Source: Caldimonas tepidiphila
Lineage (GTDB): Bacteria; Pseudomonadota; Gammaproteobacteria; Burkholderiales; Burkholderiaceae_C
Direction of reading: 5' to 3'
Length of the DNA: 32,019 bases
NCBI RefSeq assembly: GCF_003569765.1
Contig: NZ_QXMG01000068.1
Span: 1-32,019, forward strand
Shown piece after piece: positions 1 to 8,081 of this stretch; the stretch's first letter is position 1, and the number at the start of each line of letters is the position of its first letter. Under the pieces are notes generated by a model. That model saw only the letters and a program-made list of their open reading frames with translations. It had not been told where the DNA came from and made no database searches. A program made the position numbers and the translations under genes.

Positions 1-783
1 ATCGAGGCCGCGGGCGTGCGGTGGTGGCCGATGCAGATGGCGCGCGAGCTCGACGACGCGATCCTGTCGATGCGCACCAACGAGCTCGACATCGGCACCT
101 GGCTGCTCAAGACCGAGGGCGACGCCGAGGGCGTGCTCGCCTGCGACCGGGCGCTCGCGCAGCACGCCGGCCACTGGTTCGTGCGCGAGGTCACCGGGCT
201 GCTGCGCCGCACGCTCGCGCGTCTGGACGTCTCGTCGCGCACGCTGTTCGCGCTGATCGAGCAGGGTTCCTGCTTCGCCGGCACGCTCGCCGAGCTCGCC
301 TTCGCCGCCGACCGCGCCTACATGCTGGCGCTGCCCGACACCCCCGAGCAGGCGCCGCGCCTCGCGCTCAGCGAGCTGAACTTCGGCACTTGGCCGATGG
401 TCAACGGCCAGTCGCGCCTGGCGCGCCGCTTCTACGAGGAGGCCGGCCCGCTGGAGGCCGCCCGCGCTGTGATCGGCCAGGGGCTCGACGCCGATGCCGC
501 CTTCCAACTTGGCCTCGTCACTGCTGCGCTCGACGACATTGATTGGGGCGACGAAGTCCGTCTGGCGATCGAGGAGCGTGCCGCAATGTCGCCCGACGCG
601 CTGACGGGCCTTGAGGCCAACCTGCGCTTCGCGCAGAAGGAGACGATGGAGACGCGCATCTTCGGCCGCCTCACCGCTTGGCAGAACTGGATCTTCAACC
701 GTCCGAACGCTGTCGGCGAGAAGGGCGCGCTCAAGGTCTACGGCAAGGGCGACAAGGCCCAGTTCGACCTCAACCGCGTCTGA
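1..783 (+). CDS. boxC: BoxC, benzoyl-CoA-dihydrodiol lyase (C-terminal part)
   Basis: The reading frame is open from the first base of the window, so the 5' end lies outside; about 260 C-terminal residues remain of a family usually around 550 residues. BoxC opens the ring of 2,3-epoxy-2,3-dihydrobenzoyl-CoA hydrolytically in the cytoplasm, giving 3,4-dehydroadipyl-CoA semialdehyde and formate. Visible family traits are the crotonase-like segments around EQGSCFAGTLAELAFAADRA and SELNFGTWPMVNGQSRLARR, and the C-terminal end KGDKAQFDLNRV, which matches BoxC as I know it. It is followed after 95 bases by boxB and then boxA, the usual partners, so it belongs to one box operon. The identification is by recall of the family, not by a search. 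Confidence 0.9.
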   Translation: MEAAGVRWWPMQMARELDDAILSMRTNELDIGTWLLKTEGDAEGVLACDRALAQHAGHWFVREVTGLLRRTLARLDVSSRTLFALIEQGSCFAGTLAELAFAADRAYMLALPDTPEQAPRLALSELNFGTWPMVNGQSRLARRFYEEAGPLEAARAVIGQGLDADAAFQLGLVTAALDDIDWGDEVRLAIEERAAMSPDALTGLEANLRFAQKETMETRIFGRLTAWQNWIFNRPNAVGEKGALKVYGKGDKAQFDLNRV

Positions 784-878
784 CCTTTGAGGGCTGCGCT
801 GCGCGGGCTCCGGTGGAGCGCGCGGCGCTGTTTCACCACTTCACTCTCCACCCGATGTCCTGAAAACGGAGAACCGAC

Positions 879-2262
879 ATGTCGTCCATCAACTACAGCG
901 AGAAGATCCCCAACAACGTCAACCTGTCCGAGGACCGCACGCTGAGGCGACATGGGCCCCGAGGGCTCGCAGGACTTCGACGTCTACCTGCGCACCGCGA
1001 TCAGTGTCGACCCGCAGGGCTGGGCGCAGTTCGGCCACGTGAAGATGCCTGACTACCGCTGGGGCATCTTCATGAACCCGAAGGAGGAGGGCCGCCGGAT
1101 CCACTTCGGCGAGCACAAGGGCGAGGCCGCCTGGCAGGACGTGCCCGGCGAGCACCGCGCCAACCTGCGCCGCATCATCGTCACGCAGGGCGACACCGAG
1201 CCTGCGTCCGTCGAGCAGCAGCGCCACCTGGGCCTGACCGCGCCGAGCCAGTACGACCTGCGCAACCTGTTCCAGGTCAACGTGGAGGAGGGCCGCCACC
1301 TGTGGGCAATGGTCTACCTGCTGCACAAGTACTTCGGCCGCGACGGCCGCGAGGAGGCCGAGGCGCTGCTGCAGCGCAACTCGGGCGACGAGGACAACCC
1401 GCGCATCCTGGGCGCCTTCAACGAGAAGACGCCCGACTGGCTGAGCTTCTTCATGTTCACCTACTTCACCGACCGCGACGGCAAGTTCCAGCTCGCGGCG
1501 CTCGCCGAGAGTTCCTTCGATCCGCTCGCGCGCACGACGAAGTTCATGCTGACGGAAGAAGCCCACCACATGTTCGTCGGCGAGTCCGGAATCTCGCGCG
1601 TCATCCAGCGCACGGTGCAGGCGATGAACGAGCTCAAGACCGACGACCCGGTGAAGATCCGCGCCGCCGGCGTGATCGACCTCGAGACCCTGCAGCGCTA
1701 CCTGAACTTCCACTACAGCGTCACGATCGACCTGTTCGGCGCCGACCAGTCCTCCAACGCCGCGATCTTCTACAGCTCCGGGCTCAAGGGCCGCTACGAG
1801 GAAGGCAAGCGCAGCGACGACCACCTGCTCAAGGGCGAGAACTACAGGATCCTCGACGTGCAGGGCGACCGGCTGGTCGACAAGGACGTGCCGATGCTCA
1901 ATGCGCTCAACGAGGTGCTGCGCGACGACTACATCAAGGACTCGGTCGCGGGGGTCGGTCGCTGGAACAAGGTGATCGAGAAGGCCGGCATCCCCTTCCG
2001 CCTGACCGTGCCTCACAAGGCCTTCAACCGCCAGATCGGCACGCTCGCGGGCGTGAAGGTCTCGCCGGACGGCCGCGTCGTGAGCGAGGCCGAGTGGGCC
2101 GCGAAGGTCGACGAGTGGCTGCCCTCGGCCGAGGACCGCGCCTTCGTCGCGAGCCTGATGGGTCGCGTCGTCGAGCCCGGCAAGTTCGCCAACTGGATCG
2201 CGCCGCCGGTGATGGGCATCAACCGCCAGCCGGTCGACTTCGAGTACGTGCGCTTCAACTGA
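879..2262 (+). pseudogene. boxB: boxB, benzoyl-CoA 2,3-epoxidase oxygenase subunit, with apparent 5' deletion/frameshift
   Basis: BoxB is the di-iron oxygenase that makes 2,3-epoxybenzoyl-CoA using electrons from BoxA. The expected start ATG is at 879, behind a purine-rich site (ACGGAGA), and encodes a normal BoxB N-terminus (MSSINYSEKIPNNVNLSEDR). That frame then runs out of register at about 943 and stops at 1050-1052. The rest of the protein, 436 residues, is open in another frame from ATG 952 to 2262. Compared with BoxB sequences I remember, about 41 bases (the RALEQWQPxFLxWWDD segment) are missing. The di-iron motifs are intact: EEGRH (residues 112-116 counted from 952) and EEAHH (202-206). 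GAGG at 944-947 lies 4 bases before ATG 952, so a shortened protein might be made by reinitiation. The other reading is a sequencing or assembly error. Confidence 0.85.
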
Positions 2263-2340
2263 CCCAAGCGCCGACTGAGAGAAACAGCCAGTCCGGCGCC
2301 CCTGGTGCCCCCCGGACTGGCTTGCAAAGGATCACTCCCC

Positions 2341-3618
2341 ATGGACATGGCAACGCCGTCGATCGTCATCCGCCAGCACCTGATCGACCCCGAGATCTGC
2401 ATCCGCTGCAACACTTGCGAGGCGATCTGCCCGGTCAATGCGATCACGCACGACGACCGCAACTACGTCGTCAAGGCCGAAGCCTGCAACTTCTGCATGG
2501 CCTGCATCTCGCCGTGCCCGACGGGCGCGATCGACAACTGGCGCAACATGCCCCAGGTGCTGGCCTATCCCATCGAGGAGCAGCTGACCTGGGACGAGCT
2601 GCCGGCCGAGCTGACCGAGGACCAGATCGCCGCTGCAGGCGTCTCCGTCGCACTGGAGGAGGCCCTACCGCCGGCGGTGGAGGTGAAGTCGCCCGCTGCC
2701 GTCACCGGTGAAGTGCCCTTCATGTCCTCGGCGTACGGAACGACCCTGCCGCCCTGGTCGGCAGCACATGCCTACACCAATCTCTTCGGCCCGAAGAGCC
2801 CGACCGTCGCGACCGTGGTCGGCAACTACCGGGTCACCGAGGCCGGCACCGACAGCGACACGCACCACATAGTGCTGGACTTCGGCTCGCTGCCCTTCCC
2901 GGTACTCGAAGGCCAGTCGATCGGCATTCTTCCGCCCGGGGTGGATGCGCGCGGCAAGCCGCATGTCGCGCGCCAGTACTCGATCGCCTCGCCGCGCAAT
3001 GGCGAGCGCCCGGGCTACAACAACCTCTCCCTCACGGTGAAGCGCGTGACGGTGGACCACGAGGGCCGCCCGGTGCGCGGCGTGGCCTCCAACTACCTGT
3101 GCGACGCCAAGGTGGGCGACGTGGTGCAGGTGATCGGGCCCTTCGGCGCGAGCTTCCTGATGCCCAACCACCCGCGCTCGAACATCGTGATGATCTGCAC
3201 CGGCACCGGCAGCGCGCCGATGCGCGCGATGACCGAGTGGCGCAGGCGGCTCAGGGGCAGCGGCAAGTTCGAGGGCGGCAAGCTGATGCTGTTCTTTGGC
3301 GCGCGCACTAAGGAGGAGCTGCCGTACTTCGGACCGCTGATGAACCTGCCGAAGGACTTCATCGACATCAACCTCGCCTTCTCGCGCACGCCGGGCGCCT
3401 CGAAGCGGTACGTGCAGGACGCGATGCGCGAGCGTGCGATCGACCTCGTCGAGCTGCTCAAGGATCCGAACACCTACCTCTACGTCTGCGGCCTCAAGAG
3501 CATGGAGGAGGGCGTGGTGCTGGCACTGCGCGACGTGGTGCAGCAGGCCGGCATGGGCTGGGAGGCACTCGGTGCCGCGCTCAAGCGCGAGGGGCGCCTG
3601 CACCTCGAGACTTATTGA
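2341..3618 (+). CDS. boxA: BoxA, NADPH-dependent reductase subunit of benzoyl-CoA 2,3-epoxidase
   Basis: This 425-residue protein passes electrons from NADPH through FAD and two iron-sulfur clusters to BoxB. The N-terminus carries two ferredoxin-type 4Fe-4S motifs, C20-x2-C-x2-C-x3-C30-P and C49-x2-C-x2-C-x3-C59-P. A linker of roughly 100 residues follows, then a ferredoxin-NADP reductase module with the flavin motif RQYSIAS and the nucleotide-binding stretch [25 protein letters not shown] near the C-terminus is also typical of that fold. The start at 2341 is chosen because the ferredoxin domain begins right after it and AAAGGA lies upstream. An in-frame upstream start at 2305 is less likely. 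The gene follows boxB by 78 bases and is followed by a terminator-like hairpin. Confidence 0.93.
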   Translation: MDMATPSIVIRQHLIDPEICIRCNTCEAICPVNAITHDDRNYVVKAEACNFCMACISPCPTGAIDNWRNMPQVLAYPIEEQLTWDELPAELTEDQIAAAGVSVALEEALPPAVEVKSPAAVTGEVPFMSSAYGTTLPPWSAAHAYTNLFGPKSPTVATVVGNYRVTEAGTDSDTHHIVLDFGSLPFPVLEGQSIGILPPGVDARGKPHVARQYSIASPRNGERPGYNNLSLTVKRVTVDHEGRPVRGVASNYLCDAKVGDVVQVIGPFGASFLMPNHPRSNIVMICTGTGSAPMRAMTEWRRRLRGSGKFEGGKLMLFFGARTKEELPYFGPLMNLPKDFIDINLAFSRTPGASKRYVQDAMRERAIDLVELLKDPNTYLYVCGLKSMEEGVVLALRDVVQQAGMGWEALGAALKREGRLHLETY

Positions 3619-3639
3619 TCCATTCCTGTGCGAATCGCA

Positions 3640-3677
3640 GGGTAGGCAATGCGTGAGCAGCAAGCCTGCCCTTTTTT
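3640..3677 (+). terminator. Rho-independent terminator-like hairpin downstream of boxA
   Basis: GGGTAGGC at 3640-3647 pairs with GCCTGCCC at 3664-3671 (eight pairs, one of them G-U), with a 16-base loop that itself contains TGC/GCA. Six T residues follow at 3672-3677. It lies 22 bases after the boxA stop and 18 bases before the TTG start of the next gene, so it probably ends or attenuates boxCBA transcription. Confidence 0.6.
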
Positions 3678-3695
3678 CTTCTGGAGAGACTTACC

Positions 3696-4481
3696 TTGGA
3701 AACCTTGAAGATTTCCCGGGCTGAACGCGGTGTTGCCAAGGTCGAGATGGCCCGGCCGGCCGTGTACAACGCCTTCAACGAGACGATGATCGGCGAGCTG
3801 GCCGAGGCCTTCGATCAGCTGGCAGCAGACCCGGAGGTGCGGGCCATCATTCTGGCGGGCGAAGGCAAGGCTTTCAGCGCGGGCGCCGACCTGCAGTGGA
3901 TGCAGCGTGCAAGTGAGGCCAGCTTGCACTGGAACCTCTTGGATGCACGGCGCTTCGCGGCGATGCTCGCCCGCATCGAGTCCTGCCCGAAGCCGACCAT
4001 CGCGCGCGTGCAGGGCCTGGCGCTCGGGGGCGGGGTGGGCCTGGCCTGCGCCTGCGACATCGCGGTGGCAAGCAGCGACGCGAAGTTCGCCGTCAGCGAG
4101 GCGCGCTTCGGCATCCTGCCCGCCGTCATTGGCCCCTACGTCACCAACGCCGTCGGCAAGCGCCACGCCAAGAGATTAGCGCTGACCGCGAGCCGCATCG
4201 GCGCTGAGGAGGCGCTCGCGATCGGCCTCGTGCAGCGTGTCGTGCCGGCCGAGGAACTGGACGCCGCGGTGGACGCCTTCGTCGGCGAGCTGCTGCTGAA
4301 CGGGCCGAACGCGCTCGGCGAGATCAAGACCCTCTTCGGGCAACTCGAAGTCGGCCCGATCACGCCCGAGGTGCGCGAGCTCACCGCGCAGACCATCAGT
4401 CGCGTGCGCGGCACCGACGAGGCGCGCGAGGGCTTCGCGGCCTTCCTGCAGAAGCGACCGGCCGCCTGGGTGAATCCATGA
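3696..4481 (+). CDS. Enoyl-CoA hydratase/isomerase family protein
   Basis: A 261-residue crotonase-fold protein, the usual length. The oxyanion-hole segments are SAGADL (61-66) and GGGVG (111-115). The first canonical catalytic Glu is replaced by Gly115, while the second is kept (E135 in SEARFG). This pattern resembles the methylglutaconyl-CoA hydratase-like branch. The start is TTG at 3696, with GGAGAG 7 bases upstream and no better in-frame ATG near it. The stop overlaps the start of the next gene (ATGA), implying coupled translation. Beside box genes and a 3-hydroxyacyl-CoA dehydrogenase, a natural role is hydration of the dehydroadipyl-CoA made from benzoyl-CoA. The precise substrate is inference. 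Confidence 0.85.
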   Translation: METLKISRAERGVAKVEMARPAVYNAFNETMIGELAEAFDQLAADPEVRAIILAGEGKAFSAGADLQWMQRASEASLHWNLLDARRFAAMLARIESCPKPTIARVQGLALGGGVGLACACDIAVASSDAKFAVSEARFGILPAVIGPYVTNAVGKRHAKRLALTASRIGAEEALAIGLVQRVVPAEELDAAVDAFVGELLLNGPNALGEIKTLFGQLEVGPITPEVRELTAQTISRVRGTDEAREGFAAFLQKRPAAWVNP

Positions 4482-6013
4482 ACGCGCTCTCCGCTTCCAC
4501 GCCGGTGCTCGTCATCGGCGCCGGCATCATGGGCGTGGGCATCGCGCAGGTCGCCGCGCAGGCCGGCCATGCGGTGGCGCTCTTCGACGCGCGCGAGGGC
4601 GCGGCCGCGCATGCCCGGACCAAGCTCGCCGCGACGCTGGAGGGCCTGACCGCCAAGGGCAAGCTCCGACCCGAGGACGCAGCAGCGACCGCCGCGCGCA
4701 TCCGTCCGATCGCGGCCCTCGAGGATGTCCGCGACGCGGGGCTCGTGATCGAGGCCATCGTCGAGAACCTGGAGGCCAAGCGTGCGCTGCTGCGCCAGCT
4801 CGAAGGCCTCGTCGCTCCCGACTGCATCCTCGCCTCCAACACCTCGTCGATCTCGATCACGGCGCTCGCCCACGGGCTGCAGCACCCGGGCCGGCTTGTC
4901 GGCATGCACTTCTTCAACCCGGTGCCGCTGATGAAATTGGTAGAGGTCGTCTCCGGACTGCACACCGAGCCCTTGGTGGCCGAGGCGATCTTCGGGCTGT
5001 CGAAGGCCTGGGGCAAGACGCCGGTGCACGCGCGCTCGACGCCCGGCTTCATCGTCAACCGCATCGCCCGGCCCTACTACGGCGAGACGCTCGCGCTGCT
5101 GCAGGAGCGCGCCGGCGAACCGGCGGTGCTCGACGCCTGCCTGCGCGCGACGGGCTTCCGCATGGGGCCGTGCGAGCTGATGGACCTGATCGGCCACGAC
5201 ACCAACTTCGCCGTCACCGAGTCGGTCTGGCAGGCGAACTTCATGGACCGGCGCTTCACGCCCTCCCTCGTGCAGCGCGAGCTGGTGGACGGCGGCCTGC
5301 TCGGGCGCAAGTCCGGGCGCGGCTTCTACGACTACCGCGAGGGCGCGGCGGGCGCGACGGCACCTGCGGCCGAAGCCGGGAACGCATCTGTACCGGGGGC
5401 CGGGTTGTTGGTGCTGCATGGCGATGGTGCTGTGGCCGAAGGTCTGGCGCAGGCATTGGCGCGGGCAGATGTCGCTTGTCGGCACGAACGTGACAGCAGC
5501 TGGGTCGGCTTGCAGGTCGACGCAGCGCAGCTGCGCCTGACCGACGGCCGGCCCGCGGCGCAGATCGCCGCCGAGACTGGCGTGCGGGATCTGGCCGTCT
5601 TCGACCTGCCGATCGCCGGCTTTCCCGCGTCTCCGGCGGCGCTCGCCTGGGCGCCGGCGGCCTCGGCCTCGCAGGCCTGGCAGCGTGACGCGGCGCAGTG
5701 GCTGCGCGTGGCGGGCTTCGCGCCGCAGCGGCTGCGAGATGCCGCGGGCCTCGTCGTCGCGCGCACGATCGCAATGCTGGTCAACGAGGCGGCCGACGCG
5801 GTGCTGCAGGGCGTGTGCACGCCCGAAGGCGCGGACCTCGCGATGAAGCTCGGCGTCAACTACCCCGCCGGCCCCTACGAGTGGCTCGCGCGCTGGGACG
5901 CCGCCGCCTTCGTGCAGCTGCTCGACCACCTGGATGTCCACTACCGTGGCGAGCGCTACCGCGTGAGCCCTGAACTGCGCCAGCGCGCCTGGCAGCAAGG
6001 AGCTGTCGCATGA
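4478..6013 (+). CDS. 3-hydroxyacyl-CoA dehydrogenase, two-domain PaaH-like
   Basis: A 511-residue NAD-dependent dehydrogenase. The Rossmann motif GAGIMG is at residues 14-19 with an acidic residue (D37) at the end of beta-2 for the adenine ribose. The catalytic region [17 protein letters not shown] has His144. Two copies of the C-terminal 3HCDH domain are visible (around 190-285 and 415-500), as in the PaaH/3-hydroxybutyryl-CoA dehydrogenase type of about 500 residues. It is joined by ATGA overlaps to the hydratases on both sides, so the three genes are one translational unit. The likely reaction is 3-hydroxyadipyl-CoA to 3-oxoadipyl-CoA in the lower box pathway. No thiolase gene for the last step is in the window. 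Confidence 0.87.
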   Translation: MNALSASTPVLVIGAGIMGVGIAQVAAQAGHAVALFDAREGAAAHARTKLAATLEGLTAKGKLRPEDAAATAARIRPIAALEDVRDAGLVIEAIVENLEAKRALLRQLEGLVAPDCILASNTSSISITALAHGLQHPGRLVGMHFFNPVPLMKLVEVVSGLHTEPLVAEAIFGLSKAWGKTPVHARSTPGFIVNRIARPYYGETLALLQERAGEPAVLDACLRATGFRMGPCELMDLIGHDTNFAVTESVWQANFMDRRFTPSLVQRELVDGGLLGRKSGRGFYDYREGAAGATAPAAEAGNASVPGAGLLVLHGDGAVAEGLAQALARADVACRHERDSSWVGLQVDAAQLRLTDGRPAAQIAAETGVRDLAVFDLPIAGFPASPAALAWAPAASASQAWQRDAAQWLRVAGFAPQRLRDAAGLVVARTIAMLVNEAADAVLQGVCTPEGADLAMKLGVNYPAGPYEWLARWDAAAFVQLLDHLDVHYRGERYRVSPELRQRAWQQGAVA

Positions 6014-6810
6014 CCCGAGCCCTGGAGCTAAACACCGCCGACTTCCGCGTCGAGATCGGCGAGGACGGCATCGCCGAGCTGATCTTCGGTGCCCTCAGCA
6101 CGATGCCGACCACCGGCGCCGCCGGGCACAGCGAGCTCGGCCGCATCTGGGGCCGGCTCGCCGCCGAGCCCGGCGTGCGCTGCATCCTCGTGCGCAGCGA
6201 GGGTAAGGGCTTCTGCGCCGGCGGCACGATGGAGGTCGTCGAGGAGATGATTGCGAGCGAGGCGGCGCGGCTGCGTGTGATGCGCGAGGCGCGCGAGATC
6301 GTGCAGGGCATGATCGACTGCGACCTGCCGATCGTCTCGGCGATCAACGGCGCGGCGGTGGGCGCGGGCGCGGCGGTCGCGCTGCTCGCCGACGTGACGG
6401 TCGCGGGACGCCGCGCCAAGATCATTGACGGCCACACCAAGCTGGGCGTGGCCGCCGGCGACCACGCCGCGGTGATCTGGCCTCTCTTGTGCGGTATCGC
6501 CAAGGCTAAGTACTACCTGATGACGTGCACGCCGCTCGACGGCGAGGAGGCGGAGCGCATCGGCCTCGTGAGCCTGTGCGTGCCGGACGAGGAACTGCAG
6601 GCCACCACGCGCCGTGTCGCGCAGCAGCTCGCCGCCGGCAGCCCGACGGCGCTCGCCTGGACCAAGCGCAGCCTCAACCACTGGCTGCGCGCGGCTTGGC
6701 CGGCCTTCGAGCATTCGCTGGCGCTGGAAATCCTCGGTTTCGCCGGCAGCGACGCGCGTGAGGGCCTCGCCGCGCTCCATGAGAAACGCAACCCGAGGTT
6801 CGGCGCATGA
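6010..6810 (+). CDS. Enoyl-CoA hydratase/isomerase family protein lacking canonical catalytic Glu residues
   Basis: A 266-residue crotonase-fold protein. Oxyanion-hole segments are present (CAGG at 69-72; GAGAAV at 118-123), but neither usual catalytic glutamate is found: the first site has Ala and the second, in GHTKLG (141-146), has His. It therefore belongs to a divergent hydratase/isomerase subgroup, and the reaction cannot be read from the sequence. It overlaps the preceding dehydrogenase by ATGA and is itself overlapped by the truncated MaoC-like gene, which suggests a role in the same CoA-thioester pathway. A double-bond isomerase acting on dehydroadipyl-CoA is one possibility. Confidence 0.8.
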   Translation: MTRALELNTADFRVEIGEDGIAELIFGALSTMPTTGAAGHSELGRIWGRLAAEPGVRCILVRSEGKGFCAGGTMEVVEEMIASEAARLRVMREAREIVQGMIDCDLPIVSAINGAAVGAGAAVALLADVTVAGRRAKIIDGHTKLGVAAGDHAAVIWPLLCGIAKAKYYLMTCTPLDGEEAERIGLVSLCVPDEELQATTRRVAQQLAAGSPTALAWTKRSLNHWLRAAWPAFEHSLALEILGFAGSDAREGLAALHEKRNPRFGA

Positions 6811-6905
6811 GGTTCGCGGACTTCCACCCAGGGCAGGTGATCGAGGCCGGCCCCTATGCGGTGAGCGAGGAGGAGGTGCTGTCCTGCTGGGTCCACAGCT
6901 CGTAG
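6807..6905 (+). pseudogene. MaoC-like dehydratase, 5' remnant cut by IS66
   Basis: ATGA overlap with the preceding hydratase gives a start at 6807. The first roughly 26 residues ([20 protein letters not shown], then EEEVLS) are a standard MaoC/hot-dog dehydratase N-terminus. After about 6882 the DNA matches an IS66 transposase on the opposite strand, and the frame closes at the TAG at 6903-6905. The remaining 120 or so residues of a MaoC protein are missing from the window. The gene is clearly broken and marks the boundary between the box cluster and the phenol cluster. Confidence 0.7.
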
Positions 6906-7320
6906 AACTTGCGCCGTGTGTGCGCGAGGCACCCCGCCTCGGTGATGCCCTGTGCGAAGAGCATCTTGTAGGCGCTGTAGTCGTCGCACACGAGCTTGCC
7001 TCGCCAGGCGTGGTCGGTGCCGATGCCGAGGAACGCCTAGGCGTGCCGCCCGGCGCGGCTATCGGCGAAGTCGAAGACCACGGCCTTGAGTTCGGCATAG
7101 GCGGTGGTGCAGTAGCTCCAGAGGTACGCCCGGTGCGTCTTGCCGTTGCCGGGCTTGAGTATCGCCACCGGCGTCTCGTCGGCGTGCAGCACTTCGTGGC
7201 GCAGCAACTCGTGCTTGAGCGCGTCGACCAGCCGCTGCAGCTGCACGCCGCACGCTCCCACCCACTGCGCCGGGGTCGAGCGCAGGATGAAGCGATCGCC
7301 GTGGTGCCCGTTCCAGACTC
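6870..7320 (-). mobile_element. IS66-family transposase (TnpC) internal fragment
   Basis: Read on the minus strand, the frame gives WVGACGVQLQRLVDALKHEL, then the IS66 DDE-domain hallmark VLHADETPVAILKPG, then KTHRAYLWSY and, further on, [15 protein letters not shown] and [11 protein letters not shown]. An in-frame TAG at about 7037-7039 interrupts it between the SRAGRHA and [10 protein letters not shown] segments, and both ends of the transposase are absent. It cannot be functional. It separates the interrupted MaoC gene from the regulator pair of the phenol cluster, so it marks the join between two catabolic modules. No terminal inverted repeats were found. Confidence 0.85.
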
Positions 7321-7344
7321 CGTTACATCACCCGGGCTCGGCTT

Positions 7345-8079
7345 TTAAGCTTGGGGACACGCCACCTCACGTAATGTCCACTCTGATCGCGCCAGCGCGT
7401 CCGGAGTCGCTCGGATGTGCGCCTCCAGCGCGAGGGCGGCGCGGGCCTCCTGCCCGGACATGGCCATCTCGAAAATAAGTCGATGCTCCGCGTGCACGTC
7501 ACGACACCCCTGCAGGCTCCCGATGGCGATGCTGCGGTAGCGTTCGCTGTGACGGCTCAGGGTGCGCAGGACCTTCATCGTCCAGGGCGAGTCGCACGCG
7601 GCGATCAGCGCTTCGTGAAAGCGCGTGTTGAGTTGCTCCCAACGACGCCGGTCCTTGGGCCGCAGCGGCTGCTCGACGGCCGAGAGTTGGGTGTAGACGT
7701 CTTGCAGGTGGGCGCGCCACGCATCGTTTCCCCTCCGGATGGACTGTCGTAGGGCGTCGAGCTCAATGTGCAGCCGCAAGCGCGTGAGGTCCTCCAGGTC
7801 GGCAAGCGTCGCTGGTGCGACGCGGAACCCGCGCTGCCCTTCGCCGACGACGAGTGCGTCGCTCACTAGCCAGGTGATCGCCTCGCGCAGCGTTCCCGCA
7901 CCGACGCCGTAACGCACCTTGAGGTGCTCGACCCGCAGCCGTTCATCCGGAGGCAGCCAGCCCTCGATGATGTCGTCGCGCAAGCGGACGTAGGCGTGTT
8001 CGATGAGAGTGCGCGACGGGTCTTCGCCCTCTGCCGCGGCGCCGGCCGTCGTCACGTCCTGGATGCTGCGTTTGGCCAC
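7345..8079 (-). CDS. GntR-family (FCD-type) transcriptional regulator, AphS/PhcS-like by context
   Basis: A 244-residue regulator. A winged-helix GntR domain occupies about residues 25-95 (RLRVEHLKVRYGVGAGTLRE, then AITWLVSDALV), and a helical FCD/FadR-type effector domain covers about 100-235, with His-rich helices (FHEALIAACDSPW; HRLIFEMAMSGQEARAA). The start is GTG at 8077-8079, two bases after the stop of the sigma-54 activator gene, so the two are co-transcribed and probably coupled. In Comamonas testosteroni a GntR-type repressor (AphS/PhcS) silences phenol genes next to a XylR-type activator. By analogy this protein may repress the operon at 10072-25590, but its operator is not identified. 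The last codons abut IS-derived DNA yet the length is normal. Confidence 0.85.
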   Translation of the reverse strand: MAKRSIQDVTTAGAAAEGEDPSRTLIEHAYVRLRDDIIEGWLPPDERLRVEHLKVRYGVGAGTLREAITWLVSDALVVGEGQRGFRVAPATLADLEDLTRLRLHIELDALRQSIRRGNDAWRAHLQDVYTQLSAVEQPLRPKDRRRWEQLNTRFHEALIAACDSPWTMKVLRTLSRHSERYRSIAIGSLQGCRDVHAEHRLIFEMAMSGQEARAALALEAHIRATPDALARSEWTLREVACPQA

Positions 8080-8081
8080 GG

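Noticed and set aside
919-2016. Minus-strand open frame of 365 codons opposite boxB
   Set aside because: Same GC-bias artefact; Val/Ala/Leu/Gln-rich with no motif.
4136-5998. Minus-strand open frame of 620 codons opposite the 3-hydroxyacyl-CoA dehydrogenase
   Set aside because: It is a mirror of strong codon bias in a high-GC gene. The product is Arg/Ala/His-rich with no domain, and the plus-strand gene is certain.
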